Below, piece after piece: positions 31,197 through 42,500 of a stretch of 64,000 nt of DNA. Position 1 is the first letter of the stretch. Each line of letters starts with the position of its first letter. A model generated the notes under the pieces. It was given only the letters and a program-made list of their open reading frames with translations. It was not told the DNA's origin and did not search any database. This DNA is from Thunnus maccoyii (Eukaryota > Chordata > Actinopteri > Scombriformes > Scombridae), in assembly GCF_910596095.1 (NCBI RefSeq), contig NC_056548.1, positions 6,721,151 to 6,785,150 on the forward strand, written 5' to 3'. The translations under genes and the position numbers were made by a program.

Positions 31197-31927
31197 GTAC
31201 TTCTGTTATCCTGCATCAGGTTTCTGAAACTCACACTTACTCACGTTGAAGTAGCAAGACTAGAGTTGAGGTTTGATGGGATTTTACTGAACCTGAATTC
31301 TGTATCGAATCCTCTTATCAAATCTGAATCTTCTTTAATCTTGTTTTGAGTTTAGTTTAACTTTTTAGCAAGAAGTTATAGGAACTTAAAATGACTAAGA
31401 AAACAAAGACATAACACTTTGGTTTTGTAGATAGATAATGTATTTGCTATTAAGGCAAATAAGAACCTTAAAGATCCTCCCAGACATGTTGTAGGACATA
31501 AAAAAAACTCCCTCTCTCATTGACAAATCCCAAATCATTGAATATGTAAATATTTTTCATCTCAAAAGTTTAACTACTAGACACAAGATGTCTCTTACTT
31601 CACTGTAAAGTCTCTTCTCAGTGTTCTCAGAGACCTCAAGTTTCTACATCACACTTATGGAATTTGTATATTGCGTCGCAGCTGGCTCCAAACTAGTTGT
31701 GATGTCACAAATCACGCTCATAGGTACACGTCTTAAACTCAGATTTAAGGTGAGCTCAGAAGATTAATGTAAAACCCTCCTTCTAGTGTCAAACTCTCCA
31801 CAAACGTCATTCTGCACAGCGAGGCTCAAACATCCAACTGAAGGAAGAAGAAAAAGAAAAACACAGTTTGTTCTCAGTGTTTTGTAAGACACAGAGCTAG
31901 AGTACAGGTAATTTTTAACATGCACTA

Positions 31928-32537
31928 TTAAAGGTACACTATGCAGGATTTTCCTTAAAAAAACAATGTGTAGACTCATACAAAAGTAATCCCTCTCTAG
32001 AAGTGTGTGGCGGTGTATTTATCTACAGAGACTCTGCCCTCTGCCTGTATTTTCTTATTATTTTGCTTGTGTTTGGGACGTTTCTGGGCGTCAACCTTTG
32101 GCAGTGGGTATGTAGCCCCCAGCCAATAACAGCACCCAGGTGTGAGGTCAGGACTTGTAGCATAGCAACCAGGTTACATCGCTGTCTCCGTCTCTCTCCT
32201 CTGCTCCGCTCTGCTCTCCTCTCTGTCTCCGTGTCATGGATGTATAAAGAGCTGCAGGTCTGTGTGTCTGCCTGACCGAAGGTGGGGCTGAGCTACACAC
32301 ACGCAGAGCAGAGAGACCACAGCAGACAGGGTGAAGCTCTGAATTCACACAACATCTGGGAATGCAGCACCTTCCCGCAGGGTTGTGGGGAGGTGTGGGT
32401 GTGTTTATTTGTGCTTTAGAACGTAACCGCCAAAAAACAATCAGAAAATAACATTTTATTTATCTGATTCACAGCTTTGGTCTCGCCAGCACTGCCCCCT
32501 CTCTTCATTCACTCTCTAGCTCACTCGACCACCGCTG

Positions 32538-32572
<35 letters not shown>

Positions 32573-32651
32573 AGCCGGGGAGGAGGGGCCGACTTTGAAT
32601 GCTGTGTGTTTACAAACACCAACTGACAAATCCTGCATAGTATATCTTTAA
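31928..32651. mobile_element. Non-autonomous DNA transposon flanked by TTAA
   Basis: The left end TTAAAGGTACACTATGCAGG (31928) matches the reverse complement of the right end, TTAAAGATATACTATGCAGG (ending 32651), differing at 2 of 20 bases. TTAA at both borders fits a piggyBac-type target. The interior carries a CT microsatellite (32541-32568) and a block at 32405-32560 shared with the hAT-like MITE at 3040-3868. No transposase. Confidence 0.75.
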
Positions 32652-32679
32652 TACTGATGCATCAATGTGTAAACTGTCT

Positions 32680-33030
32680 AGTGGTTCCCAACTAATATGT
32701 CAGGCCCCTCCAAAGGGTCACAAGATAAATCTGAGGGGTTGTGAGATGATCAATTGGAGAAGAATAAAACTATCTGAGAGTTTTAGAGGGGAAATGTCTC
32801 TTTGGTGGAACTGTTAACAACTCATAGACATCTGAAACATGACAAAGAGACACAACTACACACTGATTTTATACAAGACCTCACAAGACAGAAAGGTTTT
32901 GAAGCCACTGGTTTCATCTTTAACAATTAAAAGTAGAAAAGTAACTAATAACGACAGCTGTCGGATAAATGTAGTGCAGTAAAAAGTACAATATTTCCTA
33001 CTCAACTGTAGTGGAGTAAATATTTCATTA
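32680..33030. repeat. Dispersed repeat (GTGGTTCCCAACTA ... AAGTACAATATTTCC)
   Basis: Shares TTTAGAGGGGAAATGTC, CTTTGGTGGAACTGTTAACAAC, CACTGGTTTCATCTTTAAC, GTTGGATAAATGTAGTG-like and AAAAGTACAATATT with pieces spread over 42480-43325. It is the same family as the block at 41545-43410 but without its insertions. Confidence 0.65.
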
Positions 33031-33129
33031 CATTGCATCACTGTTTATCTGACAGCTATACTGTAGTTGCAAATGATATTTTACATACAAAACATATCAG
33101 CTGATGATATATGATCCATTAGTATACAT

Positions 33130-33710
33130 TAAAGGAGACATATCATGCTTTTTGTGATTTTCTGACATTTTTATATTGTTATAATGTCGGATGTCTATGT
33201 TAAATTCTAAAACTTGAGGTGAATGTATGTAAAAATGTCAACCTGCTCAGACGCTTCTTTGGATGTAAAGTTACGTCTATTTCCTCATCGAACTGACATC
33301 AGATCATTGGCACATGCACACAAACGGCCGGCAGTTCAGTAGTCCTCGACACTAAGGTTGTTCCACAGGTTGTTCACATTGTCCACTCACATATTTCGGA
33401 TCGAATTCAGGCTCAGACATGTACAGATGAATTTGAGAAGTTGACATATCGAGTAAAGGGCGAGAAAAAGAAGTGAAATCCTACTACTACTGTTTGTTTA
33501 CATAGTGTCTGGAAGCCAACCAATCAGAACAGAGTGGGATCATTGGGAGGGGATCCTAAAGGGGCAGGAACTCAAATGGCCTGTTTCAGACAAAGGCTGA
33601 ACTGAGCAGCTGTATAAGATAAATAAGGAGGTTTTTTTTAACTGTAAATCATGCAAAGATATTCCAGTGGAGCCCCAGAATAAAAAAATAGACCCGGACA
33701 TGTTCAAGAT
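33130..33710. mobile_element. MITE with TTAAAGGAGACATATCATGC end
   Basis: Starts TTAAAGGAGACATATCATGCTTTTTGTGATTTTCTG, the classic end of a fish MITE, and contains GCCAACCAATCAGAACAGAGTG and, near the right side, AAAGATATTCCAGTGGAGCC. The right terminus is eroded. Intergenic. Confidence 0.7.
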
Positions 33711-36480
33711 AAGATTATACTACCCAACAGTACGTAAAATAGTTCAAAATCAAACCAACTACAACAGTAAAATGCTACTTACACATTAATACATCAACAA
33801 TAATAAAGTAATAATATAATATATGACAGCATGACACTTACAGGGGCCATTTTATATACCTCAAACCGTGTATTTTCCAGTGTGGTCAAAGGATCTGAGT
33901 ACTTCTTCCACCACTGCCTTGGCTTATACTATATGTCATATAGTAATGAAAACACCCTTGCACTACACAGAAAATATACAGCAGTAAATACTGTGCTACA
34001 AACTACTTATTATGCTGTATATAGGCTACTGTTTGGAGAAACTGGATGGACATGGTGTGTTTTTTCATGGCTATAAATAGATGGCACCGTTGATTTTTTT
34101 TCAATGAAATGGTTGAGATGGATCTGGAGGAGGACACTCAAGTTGTGTGTGATGGTTCATTGAATTTAAGTGGTGTTTTGACTGACAAGAGGCTGAATAG
34201 ACGCCTATTTTGCATTTTGGTTCAAACTCTTCCTCCTTTCATAAAGGTTCTGGTCACCTGTGAAGTGCTATGACTTTAAATATTTATTCTGAAGCCTGTG
34301 AGTCATTCATTCTGGCCTCAACATGTAAAATGATCTTTCAGGGTCACCAGAAAAACAAATATGTGGCTTGAATGTGGTTTTGGTGGTATATTTGGCATTA
34401 AAAAAGTTTTTCTTTGGTTTACTCACTCATATGAAAAAAATCCTGAGGCCACCACGGCTCTCTCTGGCTCATTCACACACACTTTCTGAATGAATCACAA
34501 GCACACACACAAAAACTCTCCAAAGCTCTTTCTACTGAAACAGTAGAAAGTTAGCTCAAGAAAAGTACACATTACAGAAGGAATATATTTTTATGTAAGC
34601 CCACAGTCATATAACTCTGCACAGTTTCAGTAGTTCTGGGTGTTTCTTTTTAGAGGCGAGTTTGAGAAACCTCACCCCCCAAAAAAGAAGAGAGGAGGAG
34701 CGGTGGGGAGGGGGGAACTTTTGGGGGAGTTGGCAGATGTTTAAACATAGCTTTAGTATAGTGGCTGTGGTGGTTTCCTCTTATAAACCCAAAATAGTCA
34801 CTTTTCTATGTTGCTTTCATGCTATTTCAACGTGTCTGGGATCATATGGCGATTTAATATCAAATTCTTTTGAGAGCTGTTGTGTAATTTTGTGTAATTT
34901 AATAGTTGAGAACATAAAATCAAAGATCAACTTCAGGGACTGATTAAATTTGATTATTGCTTTTTAAACCCTGATGTTCCTTTTTTATAGCTCAAAAACA
35001 TACTTAACATCGTTTTATCAGCTTCGTATTTCATAATGTTCCCTAATTTTACGAGAGTTGCTCATAAACATGATTTTGAACTGATAACATGTGTCAGAAG
35101 TGCTGTAAAACATGGTTAAAAACATTGTATGATCTTGTGCTCTGTACTATATTTGTGACTGTTGTTGATAGCACTTTATCCAGAACACTTTCTCTTATTA
35201 GAGTTTTGTAACAGTTTGTTTGTAAGACGTTTGGGAGTCAGACCTCTCTGGAGTCTAACTGACTCCAAACATAAGTAATGCCACTATGTAGGATAACATA
35301 CTGTTTGTCCTGGAATTAATTTATAAATATAAAATAAATATGGCTTCATGCATAGCCCATATAACATATAAAACAGGAAACATGTCTTTATTTCATGTAA
35401 TAACAATGTTTATGATCATTCTGTACTCTGTTGTCTGCATCAAAATGTGCAAGCCCACATTTCTGTCAAAGGAAAGGTTACCACTTCAATACTTTTCTAC
35501 ATATTGGGTTTTAATAAGGTCAGAATAATACTGATTGGTCTTTTTTGGTTCAAAAGACCAATAAATATTCAGGACAAACTAGTATTGGTTTGAGATAAAC
35601 ACAAGGAATAGAGATAAGGCTCATTAGGTGTTACCATGGATAAAGACCTTCATTTACAGGACTATTAAACAATTGAACTCAATACAATAATATGTTCACA
35701 GAATTATTAATAACTGATGAATTGTGGACTCTAAGTTCTTATAGTGGCTGTCAACATCTTTGCACTGTCAGAATGTGTATTAGTTTAGATATATGTAGAT
35801 ATTATATTCACATATACTCTTACATTCATTCTTATGTGTCAAGGAACTTATGTATGATTGTATTATAATCATGTGTATGTGTGTGCTGTAAGCCAGTAGT
35901 ATTCTGAAAATGTACTGTGAGAGAAAAATGGAGTCTTGGGAGATTATCCTTAAGCTAAAAGAACAAAAATAAACAAAAAGAAGAAGAAGAAGAGAAAACA
36001 TTTAATAAGAAAAACAGTTAATTGAGTATTTTTTTTAAAAACTCAGATCACTGCAGTGGGATCTATATGAAGCCAAACAATGAGGAAGTAAAGCCAATGT
36101 GAAAATACCGAAGGTTAAGATCATCATATTGAGTCCTACTGAACACACAATCCAGTGAATTTCTCTTTTGACACAGTAAGGCAACATTTGGGACCCATTT
36201 TCAGCTAGAAATGATAACTCTGCCTTTCCATTAGACCCAAAACTTCCCAGGGAGATGACTCATGAAGATAACCCTGGTATTACATGTGTGGCATGTGCAG
36301 TGGGAGAGCATGATAATGACGCGTTGGTCACAGCAAAGTGGGAATAAACTTTCTCAAAACCCCATTTAGGATATGCTGATGGGGACCTTACAACAAACGA
36401 ACACTTTGATTAGCTGTTATTTTTATAGCCTAGTCCTAAATTACAGACTGTGCGTCAAAGATCCCCATCTCTGTCAGGAG
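33711..36480. other. Intergenic region upstream of papln
   Basis: About 2.8 kb, AT-rich. It includes a MITE end at 33880-33925 (GGATCTGAGTACTTCTTCCACCACTGCC) and a perfect 11-bp-stem hairpin at 35534-35562. No reading frame here resembles a gene. Confidence 0.5.
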
Positions 36481-36484
36481 GGAC

Positions 36485-36545
36485 TGTAATTGGCCTCGAT
36501 GCGCGCTGGTTAAAAAGCGCGGTGATGACGCCGCGGAGGAGGTTT
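36485..36545 (+). promoter_or_regulatory. papln: papln promoter candidate
   Basis: ATTGG (inverted CCAAT) at 36489-36493 is followed about 20 bases later by the TATA-like TTAAAAAG at 36510-36517, then TGATGACG, a CRE/AP-1-like word, and GC-rich sequence. A start around 36540 would put the GA microsatellite in the 5'UTR. Confidence 0.45.
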
Positions 36546-36589
36546 AACCAACAGGACTTTCTCTTCTTCTTGTCGGTTTCCTGTTGGAC

Positions 36590-36652
<63 letters not shown>

Positions 36653-36850
36653 GGGGGAGAGAGACAAAGAGGTCCAGCCAGATAACCGTCCTCATATATC
36701 CAGGACACCACAGCTCCTTTCAGACGCATCTTCAAGTCAAAGCTCCGGAAAGAAACCAGCTGTCAGCTCTTCTGCGCCCTGAACCGTCCTCCGCGAGGAT
36801 CCAGCAGCGGTTAGGACTCCAAGAAACCGACTTTTAAACCAGTGAACAGG
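36540..36850 (+). other. papln: 5' non-coding exon 1 of papln
   Basis: Ends at 36850 with donor GTGAGT. The next exon begins at 39515 and carries the ATG six bases in. The exon includes a long (GA)n tract at 36592-36649. Its start is approximate. Intron 1 (36851-39514) holds one MITE copy (37793-38065) and nothing else I can name. Confidence 0.55.
36592..36649 (+). repeat. (GA)n microsatellite, ~28 units
   Basis: Uninterrupted GA dinucleotides in the inferred papln 5'UTR or promoter. They produce spurious Ser-Leu and Arg-Glu repeat frames. Confidence 0.95.
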
Positions 36851-37792
36851 GTGAGTAGCTTGATGATTTCACCTAAATGACACTGAGGGCTTTCTTTGAT
36901 ATGGTATTTTCTTTAGATGGCTTATATTAGAGGAAATATCTTTTGGATTTAGGAGGAGCTGGCTGCTCAGCGACAACAGAGGCATTCATTAGCGAAGATG
37001 AAAAATAAGTTTCAGTCTGGGAGAAAAGCTTAAAAACAAAATGTTAAAAAGAAAGTGGATCATCAGGAGAATGAACCACAGAAATATCATAGCAGCATTA
37101 TAGGAATATCAGAGAAGATAAAATAGGTCTGTAGCCTATAAAGTCATTTTACCACATCGAGATACTAAGGAAGACACAGGGATCAGTTAATCATTTACAG
37201 TCCATTTATTATTGTGTCTCTTAGAATAACATAGTGGAGTTTTTACCCTCGTTTTGCCAGATTAAATCCAGAGATATAGTTCGAGGCTGACCAGGTGCCC
37301 AATGTAGACAAACATCACACACAAAACACAGAACACAAGACTCTGCTTGCCACTTGCTGATTGAATAATTGTTAATTCGTTGGATAAAAGCTTGTAAAAG
37401 CCTGAGATTTAAGAGTTTTAAGAGCTGGCACAATAAAAAAGTGAGTGATGAAGGAATCTGACAGGGGATTTTTAATAGTTTATTGCTTGGTTGTGACTGA
37501 TAAGATGTTCAGTCTGAGGTTGGATCAGTGCTGAAAAGATCAGTTGGTTAATTGATAAGGAAATACAGTTTTTTTTTTTATAGTAGATTAATCATTTAAG
37601 TTACTTATCAAGCAAAAAAGATCAAGTGTTAATGTTTGCCATGACTTTAACACTGCAGCCTCCAAACGGATGTTGTTGTTTTTGATATTTGTTCAGTAGC
37701 TTTGTTGTTTTGTAGGAGAAGCCAGTAACCAAACATTCTTATTAAGGGCGCTTGATTTGACCAGGTTCCTTCCAAAACACTAAACTATGTAG

Positions 37793-38065
37793 AGCTGCAA
37801 CGATTAATTGATTAATCAATTAATTTTTAACAATTTTTGGGGGCACAAATGGTAAACAATCTCTTGTCTAGCTTCCCAAATGTGAATACTTTCTGGTTTT
37901 CATGCTCTTCTTTATGATAATAAAGTGAGTATCTGGGTTTTGGATGATGGTTGGACAAAACAAGACGCTGTAAGCATGGCCATGGGCTCTGAGAACTTGG
38001 GATGAAGAAAATAATCGGTAGATTAATGGATAATGAAAATAATCGTTAGTTGCAGCCCTAATGAT
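37793..38065. mobile_element. ATTAGT-type MITE, near-complete copy
   Basis: The left end AGAGCTGCAACGATTAATTG and the right end AATAATCGTTAGTTGCAGCC (reverse complement GGCTGCAACTAACGATTATT) form terminal inverted repeats. The interior has TTTATGATAATAAAGTGAG and GACAAAACAAGACG. This is the best copy of a family found at least five times in this window. Confidence 0.75.
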
Positions 38066-39520
38066 TATCTCATGTTACACTTAAGGTTAATATTCAGTAA
38101 GGCAACTGCTGACATTATTAGTTGATCAATCAGTTCATTTATGGTTATAAATTGAACCTTTTTGGCTTTCAATTGATCATTTAAAGCAAAATAGTTTTAT
38201 ATATATAAGTTATATAAGTATTATATCATTGTAACTTGAATATATTTATGTTTTGGGTTGTTGGACAAGCAATTTGAAGATGTATTATTTGGCGCTGGAA
38301 ACCTTTATAGACTAATGAATTAAATTATTAATGGAAAAACAGTTAACCTATCAATTAAGAATGGAAATAATTGGTATTTAGGTGTTTCTGTCATGTAGTG
38401 GAGGGATGTTGGACCCCCCTTTTCCTTTGTACAGAGTTATTGAGATGTGGGGGCTTTTGGTGCAGTGTTTCTGTGTGCATGTGTTTGACAAAGACAGATT
38501 AGATATTGAGACTGTCTCTGACTCTCCTCACTGTTGGGGCATTTGGTGGCCAAGCCTGGCAGGTCAGAGGTGGTTTGGCAGCTCCAATAGACCCCCCCGC
38601 CCTCCTCCCCTCCCCCCGCGTCTCTTTGGGGGCAGGAAACCCTCCATTTGCCCTGGGAAAAAACAAACAGCCACTCCATATGCAACAAAGGATACATTTT
38701 TAGCTCAGTTAAGCAATTAAGTGATGAGATAGTGGAGGGAAATGATAAGGCTGGAGGTGTCACAACTTAGCTTAACTTAAAAGAGCCGTTTCCTTATAAA
38801 ATGACCAATGAAGACAATGATGGGTGTTCATGCTTGTGTTGTTGTTGCTGGAAAGTGAAATCCACATAACAGGTTGAAAAAAAAAATCCTGCAAAATGTT
38901 TAATTTCCTTTCCAAAACCACGACATAAACTCAGCGATGCGTGGCGGTCAAACTAACCGAGGCTGGTTTTTCATGAGACATTCATCAGTAAGAGAAACAC
39001 TACTAACTAGACGCACACAGAGCATACAGATGCTCATCCAGCTGTCGATTATCTGCCGCGGTTGGTGGCTGCAAACCAAACCACAGAACACACTGTTGCA
39101 TCATGTACGTTTAGTGTGATCATCTGTGCTCTTCACATACTTGAAAATCTGCAACTAAGTCTTGACTACACCCTGATTTATAACAGATTTGTATGCTTGG
39201 CAGTATTTTAGGAAATGCTGTAGGGCAACAACGCATTGATATCCGTCAATCAAAACTGCAGCTGATAATGTATTTGGATTGTTTCGTTTTTACAGTTTTG
39301 CATCAGATAATCAGATGCGAATGAGTAGCTTTGCTCAGGGATCTCTTACTGTCTCTACTTGCTATTGTAAAAGTTGACCTGTGTCTCACATTAATCTCTG
39401 TTTCCTGTCTATTTGCCCTGGCTTGTTTCCGAAAAAAGTTGCTCAATGTCTAATAGCCTCTATTAGTCACAGTGATTTACTGGATGTCTCGTTCTTTTTT
39501 TTTTTTTTTTACAGAGAACA

Positions 39521-42500
39521 ATGAAGATGCTCCTGCCTCTGGTAATCCTTCAGCTGTTCTTGGCTCCAGCACTCATGGTAAACTCCCAGTGGATACATTG
39601 TGGATACATGCACACATACTAATAAAAAACTATGAAAGCTGCATGCAAATTCCCCAAATACAAATATCTGAGACATCAAGCTGCTCTAATAATAATTAAC
39701 TGTTATAATCTACATCTAAACTACTAAATGCTCTCTTTTAAACCTCAACAGTCCATACAGTATTTTTGATGTAATGCATCTGTTATGTAAGACTAGATCC
39801 AACATCATATATTGGTAATGCAACATAATGTCAAGGATTGTTGCAAATAGTATGTTTGTGACATTTTTGGCTGACAAATACTAGTATATTTCATTATTAA
39901 GTCTTTTTGGGGGGCTTTATCAATCTGATGTTTTTATGTTTTACAAAATGTAATAAGGGACAACAAAAAAGACTCAAGAGGTATCCTTACTTCACTTTTA
40001 TAAAATATAAATTCTGTGCATTTTAATCTCTATTATATGAATGATTTATCTCTTATGTTTACCTCGCGAGTTCACGACTTCACAAGATCATGCGAGAATC
40101 CATCTTGTCCGGCTTGAAGTTTGTGTCGTTTGTGTCGGACTAATCAGCGTCCTTTGAGGATTCTCATATTATCTTGTGATCTCGCTAATCCAGCTGCTTT
40201 GCAGGTTAAGACAGTGATAGACAGATAGTCAGATCCAATCACCTGCCAAGTATTTTTTTTTTTGAAAGTGCCTGCCCTTTACCGAACAGTTTCCAAGAAG
40301 GTTCAGTGTAACAAACCATCTGGCGCGTCAGGTTATAGAAAACCAAAATGCTAACAAAATTTTGTTTTCTCATTTATAACAGTAAGACAGATCTTCCTTT
40401 TGCTCAAAACTTTCTTTGCAATCACTGTATAAAAATACATATCATGTTAGATTTGGTTGACAAAAGAATTTAATTTAGTAGTTGTTCTTGACCTTTTGAT
40501 CATATCACACAATCTTCCTCTGCAGATGGAGTTTGCGCAGTTTATCATGGAATTATAGATGTTCAAACTTCCATTTTTTTCTGAGCACTTAAAGGACCTT
40601 TCATCCATGTTGCCACAAATACTGAAGTTCATTCTTGACCTTTAAAACAGCAGCTGACGAAACAACCTCACCAGACGTAATGATAGATTGAGTTTGAAAG
40701 CAAAGAAAAAGCTTTATAACATGGGTTAATGTGGATTTTTACTTTGTGATTAAGTGTATAAGCTGCTATTTTGTGTCCAGGTGCCCAGTGTGGATTACTG
40801 GGATACATGGGGCCCTTATGGAGAATGCAGCCGCACTTGTGGCAGCGGCGTGACCATGAGAACCAGACGCTGTATCACTCTCAGGTATGTTTTCTGCATG
40901 TATTTTCAATGTACCTACATATACATCAACATTCCTGTATACATGTATTAACACAAACTGCATATGAGCTCACAGTTAGTCATTGTGAGGCCCTGAATAC
41001 ACACTCAAACAGGTCTTTTATCCTCCATGAATAAAGCTAATTGTGAGGTTCATGGGCACGCTCTGTACTGTATCTTGATGGTAAAAGTATGCCTCGAAGT
41101 CATGAGGACGTAGACTTGTCTTATATCCAAAACAGACTGCAGGGAGGGGCCTTTTGACATTAAAAGGACTTTTCTTTGTTGGGTGTTGCCTGTTGGCTGC
41201 TGAAGAGGATCGGATGGGGAGAGAACATTTCTATCTGCCCCTTTTGGTTGAAAAAAACCACAGAAGTGGTATAAAAATTAAACACCAGTTCTGTTCTTTT
41301 CAAGTAGCATTTCTTTATGTATAGTTTTCTCTCCATTTTTGTGTTGCTTCTAAATGCTGCTGCTCTTATATCTGACAGCACAGAGGAAGGAGTGATAGGT
41401 GTTGTTGCCAGCTTACATTATAAATATTATGTTCAGAGCTTCTATTGCTGGAATCCAGCCGGCATGTTGCCTCATGTAACACATACTGTATAGTGATCTG
41501 TATTCATGATCTGGGAAATGGTGTGTGTCTTATTTTGTTTTCCCCCGCTTAGTAATGGAAGAAGTACTCAATTCTTCCACTTAAAGTTAAAATGTCAAAG
41601 ATTTTTATTTAAATAAATGTCTGTTAAGTCACTATCTATCGCCGAATGAGGTAACACAATGGTGATTAAGCCTTTGGCCCACTGATGAAAGCTCTTGCAT
41701 CTGCAGTATTCTGATTATTACGAACTGAGTGTCAGTGGCGACTTTGCTGCCATGCATTCAAATCACAAGCGGCGCAGTTTATGATGCGTTTTCCATCACC
41801 CAGTGGTTGATCCCAGAGAGGGTAGGCGGACCTAATGCAACAGACTCGCTCTTCAATTTGCTTGTGCTAGCATGACGTCATACAGCTAGCGACACTGTTT
41901 AGATCTCTGGGAGTGAGGTCAAGTGAGGTCCAAAAACACACCTGCAATTACCGCTTAACGTCATATGGTGCCGCCAAAGAAAATAAAACAAAGATCTTCG
42001 AGATTGCCACTTTAAGTAAAAGTATTAATACAGAAATGTAAAAAATGATCCATTACAAGTGAAAGTCCTGCATTCAAAATCTTGCTTAAGTAAAAGTACA
42101 GAGGTATTATCAGCAAAATGTACTTGAAGTATCAAATGTAAAAACACTTATTCTGCAGAAAAATGGGCTTATTATTATATATACTGATTATTATATAGGA
42201 CATTATTACATTGTTAAAACTGGGGGCTTTACAATTAGTGCAGCAATACAACATCCTCTATCCTTAGATCCTCAATTCAAATAAGGCAAAAAATCCCCCC
42301 AAAAAACCCTTTTAACAGGGAAAAAATGGAAGAACCTCAGGAGGAGCAACAGAGGAGGGAAACCCTCTTTTAGGATGGATAGACATGCAATAGATGGACT
42401 CTGGACTTTTCTCCAAACTTTGCATTTTTGTAAAATAATTTCACCTGTTTGAGCTTCAAACTGTTATTTAAATGAAACAATCTGACACGTTTAGAGGGGA

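Noticed and set aside
36455..36782. Ser-Leu and Arg-Glu repeat frames on both strands
   Set aside because: Translation of the (GA)n microsatellite in three frames.
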